Part shown: one piece after another, positions 61,069 to 64,000 of the stretch
How the letters are laid out: each line of letters opens with the position of its first letter
Numbering within the stretch: position 1 is the first letter of the stretch
NCBI RefSeq assembly: GCF_009909235.1
Contig: NZ_JAAAPO010000001.1
Coordinates: forward strand, 1 to 64,000
DNA: 64,000 bases
Direction: 5' to 3'
Source of the DNA: Novosphingobium ovatum
GTDB taxonomy: Bacteria; Pseudomonadota; Alphaproteobacteria; Sphingomonadales; Sphingomonadaceae
Translations under genes and position numbers: made by a program
The notes under the pieces: model-generated
Told to the model about the DNA's origin: nothing
The model's input: only the letters and a program-made list of their open reading frames with translations
The model's database searches: none

Positions 61069-61304
61069 TGAGCAACACCACCCACAAGAAGCCGCCGCAG
61101 ATGCGCGTGCTGGACGCCAATGACAAGGAGCTGATGACCGTCCGCAAGATCGAGCCGGACGGCAATGCGCTGGTCATCCGTGGCAAGATCTTTGGCGCGA
61201 TGCCGATGGTGGCCAAACTGACCCCGGCCGAGGCACGGGCGGCGTTGAAATTGCTGGACGCGCGCACGATCTGGTTCCTGCTGACCTTCCTGTTCCGCAA
61301 ATAG
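61068..61304 (+). CDS. Small conserved-looking protein partnered with the FAD oxidoreductase
   Basis: A 78-residue protein beginning MSNTTHKKPPQMRVLDANDK, with an alternating beta-like centre (TVRKIEPDGNALVIRGKIFG) and a hydrophobic C-terminus ending IWFLLTFLFRK. I recognise no named family. Overlap of its ATG with the preceding stop (TGATG) implies translation together with the CrtI-like enzyme, so an accessory or subunit role is likely. The C-terminal hydrophobic tail could touch the membrane. Confidence 0.7.
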   Translation: MSNTTHKKPPQMRVLDANDKELMTVRKIEPDGNALVIRGKIFGAMPMVAKLTPAEARAALKLLDARTIWFLLTFLFRK

Positions 61305-61335
61305 CGCGCATTTACGCCATTTATGGCTGATGATC

Positions 61336-61368
61336 ACCGCCGTGGCTCTGTGGGGCTGCGGCGGTTTT
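61336..61368 (+). terminator. Short intrinsic terminator after the SDR/FAD operon
   Basis: ACCGCCG (61336-61342) pairs with CGGCGGT (61359-61365), followed by TTT. It lies 31 bases after the small gene's stop. Confidence 0.6.
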
Positions 61369-61381
61369 CGTATCCACGATA

Positions 61382-61417
61382 TCGATACAAAGATGCGATT
61401 AAATCCATACAATCGAA
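61382..61417. promoter_or_regulatory. TATCGATACAA and ATACAATCG motif cluster upstream of the VOC gene
   Basis: TATCGATACAA at 61382-61392 and ATACAATCG at 61409-61417 are both found, fused, at 43461-43474 upstream of the other monooxygenase. The surrounding 61380-61440 is AT-rich and is the probable promoter of the 61537 operon. Confidence 0.35.
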
Positions 61418-61536
61418 TTGCGATGGATCAATAAAAACACCCGTTCCAATCGGCATCTGATGATCAACCGCCGCAGTGTGGGGGCCTGCGCGGCTTCCGG
61501 CAAAGGGCGGGATCGATCGTTCAGGGAGATGCCGAC

Positions 61537-62565
61537 ATGGCGATTACCGGAATCCGCCGCCTTGTGTTCAAGGTCGAGGACCTTGCCTTCACCACGAAAT
61601 TCTTCACCGATTACGGGTTGCGCCCGCTGGAGGCTGACGCCGCCGCCGCCCGGTTCGAGACCGCCAATGGCGCGCAGGTGCGTTTGCTGCCCACAGGTCA
61701 CGCCGATCTGCCGCAGGGCAGCGCCCAGACCGGCATCGGCGTGCATGAATGCGTGTGGGCGGTGGACACGCAGGAGTCGATGGACCGCCTGTGCGCCGAC
61801 CTGTCGCGCGACCACGAACTGACCCGCGATGCCGAAGGTGTGGTGCATTTCATCACCCCCTTTGGTCAGGCGATCGGGTTGCAGGTGTGGACCGCCCGCC
61901 CGGTCTATGGCGCGCCCAGCCCCAGCAACACGCCGGGCCACATCGGGCGCCTGAACCAGCCACGCAAATGGCTGGCCCGCGCCACGCCCAAGCGGATCCA
62001 CCACTGCGTCTGGACCTTCCCCGATGTGCAGGAAGCGCTGGACTATTACCGCGACCGTTTGGGCTTCCGCCTGACCGACGTGCAAAAGGGCTTTGGCGTC
62101 TATATGCGCTGCGATGGCGCGTATGAGCATCACAACATCTTTTTGGCCAATGCCCATGCCAAAATGCCGATGTTCGACGGCACGTTGAAATTCCACCACG
62201 CCAATTTCGAGCTGGAGGATATCGACGAGATCATGGTCGGCAAGAATGTGCTGGACCGCAAGGGCTATAATTTCGAAGGCAATTGGGGCCTTGGCCGTCA
62301 CCGCCTGACCAGCGCGGCATTCCTGTATCTGAACGTGCCGCAATTGGGCGGTGACATGGAATATGGCGCGGACTGTGATTGCGTCGACGACAGCTGGAAG
62401 GTGCGCGTGTGGGACGGCGCCTTTGGCACGCTGATCTATATGCACGACCTGCCGCATTGGTTGCAGGCCGAACCCATTTGGGACGTGGCCTATGCCACGG
62501 ACGCGCAACTGAAATTCCTGCCCGTCGACCCGCGCCCGGTCTCTGTTGCCGAACCTGCCGAATAA
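61537..62565 (+). CDS. VOC-superfamily protein, extradiol dioxygenase-like
   Basis: A 342-residue two-module VOC protein. The first module begins ITGIRRLVFKVEDLAFTTKF, the second RIHHCVWTFPDVQEALDYYR. Likely metal ligands are His at 155/156 (RIHHCVW), His at 220/221 (FHHANFE) and Glu275 (GDMEYGADCD), the two-His-one-carboxylate set of type I extradiol dioxygenases. It could cleave a catechol-type ring or act on a related enol. A related VOC gene begins at 63874. It is followed 19 bases later by the FAD monooxygenase, which could make its substrate by hydroxylation. Confidence 0.85.
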   Translation: MAITGIRRLVFKVEDLAFTTKFFTDYGLRPLEADAAAARFETANGAQVRLLPTGHADLPQGSAQTGIGVHECVWAVDTQESMDRLCADLSRDHELTRDAEGVVHFITPFGQAIGLQVWTARPVYGAPSPSNTPGHIGRLNQPRKWLARATPKRIHHCVWTFPDVQEALDYYRDRLGFRLTDVQKGFGVYMRCDGAYEHHNIFLANAHAKMPMFDGTLKFHHANFELEDIDEIMVGKNVLDRKGYNFEGNWGLGRHRLTSAAFLYLNVPQLGGDMEYGADCDCVDDSWKVRVWDGAFGTLIYMHDLPHWLQAEPIWDVAYATDAQLKFLPVDPRPVSVAEPAE

Positions 62566-62584
62566 TAAAAAGGAGCCTGAAATC

Positions 62585-63712
62585 ATGTCGAAAGCACAGA
62601 ATATCTGCATCATCGGCGGCGGCGTGGCTGGTTTGGCCGTGGCCATTGGCCTGCACAACAAGGGCCTGAAGGTCGAGGTGGTCGAGCGTGACAAGGACTG
62701 GAAGGTCTATCACGTGGGCATCATCGTTCAGGCCAATTTCGTCCGCGCGCTCAACGCCTTGGGCGTGGGTGAGGCGGCGACCAAGGCTGGCTATGCCTAT
62801 CGGGGCGCGCGTTTCTGCAATGCCTCGGGTCAGGTGATTGCCGAATTGCCGGGCGAAACGGCGGTCGATGGCCTGCCGTCCGATCTGGGCCTGACCCGTC
62901 CAGCCCTGCACAAGGTGTTGACGGACAAGGTGAAAGAGCTGGGCATCCCGGTGCGTCTGGGCGTCACCTTTACCGATATGCAGGACAAGGGCGACGGCGT
63001 TGATGTGGTGTTTTCGGACGGCACAAGCGGGTCGTATGATCTGGTGATCGGCGCCGATGGCAACTATTCCCAAGTACGCAAGCATCTGTGGCCCGAGGCC
63101 AAGCCCCAGTTCACCGGGCAGGGCGTGTGGCGCTATAACGTGCCACGCCCGGCCGATCTGGAATGGAGCGACATCTATCTGGCCGCGCCCAACGGCTTTA
63201 ACGGCAAGGCCGGCTATTGCCCGCTGACGCCCGAAGAGATGTATATCTTTGCCGTGATTGAGGAAAAGGGCAATCCGCGCTTTGCCCCGGAAACGCTGGC
63301 CGATGAAATGCGCGCCCGTCTGGCCGGTTATGGCGGCATTCTGGGCGAGGCGGCCAAGGCGATCACCGATCCCGCGCTGGTGGTCTATCGCCCGCTGGAA
63401 GCCTGCATCATGCCCGATCCGTGGTATCAGGGCCGCATCGTGCTGATCGGCGATGCCGCCCATTCGGCAACGCCGCATCTGGGTCAGGGCGCGGCCATGG
63501 CGGTGGAGGATGCCGTTGTTTTGGTTGATGAATTGGCGGCCAAGGACATTGACGCCGCGCTGGTGGCGTTCATGGAGCGCCGGTTCGAACGCGCCAAGCT
63601 GGTGGGGACGTCCTCGATCCAGTTGGGTGAATGGGAAATGCATCCCGAAAGTGCCGGCGATCCGGTGGAAGTGACCGACCGCATTCGCAAGAAATTGGCC
63701 GAACCGGTCTGA
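62585..63712 (+). CDS. FAD-dependent aromatic hydroxylase-like monooxygenase
   Basis: A 375-residue flavoprotein. CIIGGGVAGLAVAIGLHNKG is the FAD fold, YDLVIGADGNYSQVR the DG motif and RIVLIGDAAHSATPHLGQG the GD motif, all canonical for NADH-dependent ring hydroxylases. It resembles the enzyme at 42264 throughout (for example PVRLGVTFTD against PVRLGLSVSA), and has the usual ADG where that one has SDS. AAGGAG precedes the ATG. It lies between two VOC genes, so hydroxylation followed by ring cleavage is the obvious reading. Confidence 0.92.
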   Translation: MSKAQNICIIGGGVAGLAVAIGLHNKGLKVEVVERDKDWKVYHVGIIVQANFVRALNALGVGEAATKAGYAYRGARFCNASGQVIAELPGETAVDGLPSDLGLTRPALHKVLTDKVKELGIPVRLGVTFTDMQDKGDGVDVVFSDGTSGSYDLVIGADGNYSQVRKHLWPEAKPQFTGQGVWRYNVPRPADLEWSDIYLAAPNGFNGKAGYCPLTPEEMYIFAVIEEKGNPRFAPETLADEMRARLAGYGGILGEAAKAITDPALVVYRPLEACIMPDPWYQGRIVLIGDAAHSATPHLGQGAAMAVEDAVVLVDELAAKDIDAALVAFMERRFERAKLVGTSSIQLGEWEMHPESAGDPVEVTDRIRKKLAEPV

Positions 63713-63739
63713 TTTTCCTGCGAAATTGATGACGCTTGC

Positions 63740-63770
63740 GGGCGCGGGGGTGGTCATGGCCTCCGCGCCC
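63740..63770 (+). repeat. GC-rich inverted repeat downstream of the monooxygenase
   Basis: GGGCGCGG (63740-63747) pairs with CCGCGCCC (63763-63770). No T-run follows, so termination is doubtful; the next VOC gene starts 104 bases later. Confidence 0.4.
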
Positions 63771-63873
63771 CTTGCCGCGTTTATCGGTCGCGCCGATAGC
63801 AACCTTTCGACTTTATGCGTTTTTCTCCCCGCGCCGCGCCCCCCATACAGGCGCCAAATCTGGGGAGAATTGT

Positions 63874-64000
63874 ATGAGCATTCTGGGCGTGGAGAGCGTG
63901 CTGTTCGGCGTCGATGACGTGGCCGAACACGCCCGGTTCTGGACCGATTTCGGTCTGCCGGTGGAAAGCATCACCCCGACCGAGGCGGTGTTCCGGCTGG
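63874..64000 (+). CDS. VOC-superfamily protein, 5' end only (3' end outside window)
   Basis: The first 42 residues are visible, starting MSILGVESVLFGVDDVAEHA and then RFWTDFGLPVESITPTEA, the typical first beta-alpha-beta unit of a VOC/glyoxalase protein. GGGGAG lies six bases before the ATG. Its opening resembles the VOC gene at 61537 in layout (hydrophobic strand, then FxTDxGL), so it may be a second dioxygenase or hydrolase-like partner. Confidence 0.8.
   Translation, partial: MSILGVESVLFGVDDVAEHARFWTDFGLPVESITPTEAVFRL

Noticed and set aside
1..64000. Mobile elements, prophage or integration sites
   Set aside because: No transposase, integrase, terminal repeats or tRNA genes were found; gene density and codon use look uniform.

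Overview
The window is GC-rich, densely coded double-stranded DNA from what looks like an alphaproteobacterium of the order Sphingomonadales, most likely Novosphingobium, Sphingobium or a close relative. The basis is the combination of LigE/LigG-type glutathione S-transferases, three large TonB-dependent receptors next to catabolic genes, a sphingan-style exopolysaccharide locus and frequent GTG/TTG starts. No rRNA, tRNA, CRISPR array, transposase or phage gene was seen. Genus is inference.

Region 1 (1-19893) is an exopolysaccharide locus. It holds a UDP-HexNAc 6-dehydrogenase (cut by the left edge), an initiating polyprenyl-phosphate sugar transferase, four glycosyltransferases, two methyltransferases, an asparagine-synthetase-like amidotransferase, a Wzx-type flippase, a hexapeptide acyltransferase, an EpsG-like polymerase, and a second block with a Wza-type lipoprotein, a Wzc-like tyrosine kinase whose tail is a (Tyr-Gly)10 tract, a TPR-like protein and an O-antigen-ligase-family protein. 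The set is what a Wzx/Wzy pathway needs: sugar nucleotide, lipid-linked repeat unit, flip, polymerise, export.

Region 2 (19966-29184) is the most interesting part. It contains an SDR resembling lignin C-alpha dehydrogenases, a beta-keto acid cleavage enzyme, an XRE/MmyB regulator, an MFS transporter, a hotdog thioesterase, a Nu-class GST, a LigE-type beta-etherase, a LigG-type glutathione lyase and an aldehyde dehydrogenase. Together these can be laid onto nearly every step from an arylglycerol-beta-aryl ether to an aromatic acid such as vanillate: C-alpha oxidation, ether cleavage with glutathione, glutathione removal, aldehyde oxidation, side-chain cleavage with acetyl-CoA, and CoA-ester hydrolysis.

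Region 3 (29255-34407) holds cell-surface genes: an autotransporter with a lectin-like N-terminus, a very basic His/Lys/Ala-rich exported protein and a small outer-membrane barrel.

Region 4 (34521-49400) has two uptake-and-degradation operons. One is a LacI regulator divergent from TonB receptor, GH3 beta-glucosidase and type-B carboxylesterase. The other is TonB receptor, Cys-type sulfatase, NAD-dependent epimerase/dehydratase and LysR regulator, divergent from a FAD monooxygenase.

Region 5 (49461-58117) is a minus-strand operon of MFS transporter, SDR with an atypical active site, TonB receptor and two exported parallel-beta-helix proteins of unknown function, next to a LacI regulator with duplicated operator-like sites.

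Region 6 (58124-64000) is an oxidative catabolic set: HxlR regulator, SDR, CrtI-like FAD oxidoreductase with a small partner protein, extradiol-dioxygenase-like VOC protein, FAD monooxygenase paralogous to the one in region 4, and a second VOC gene cut by the right edge.
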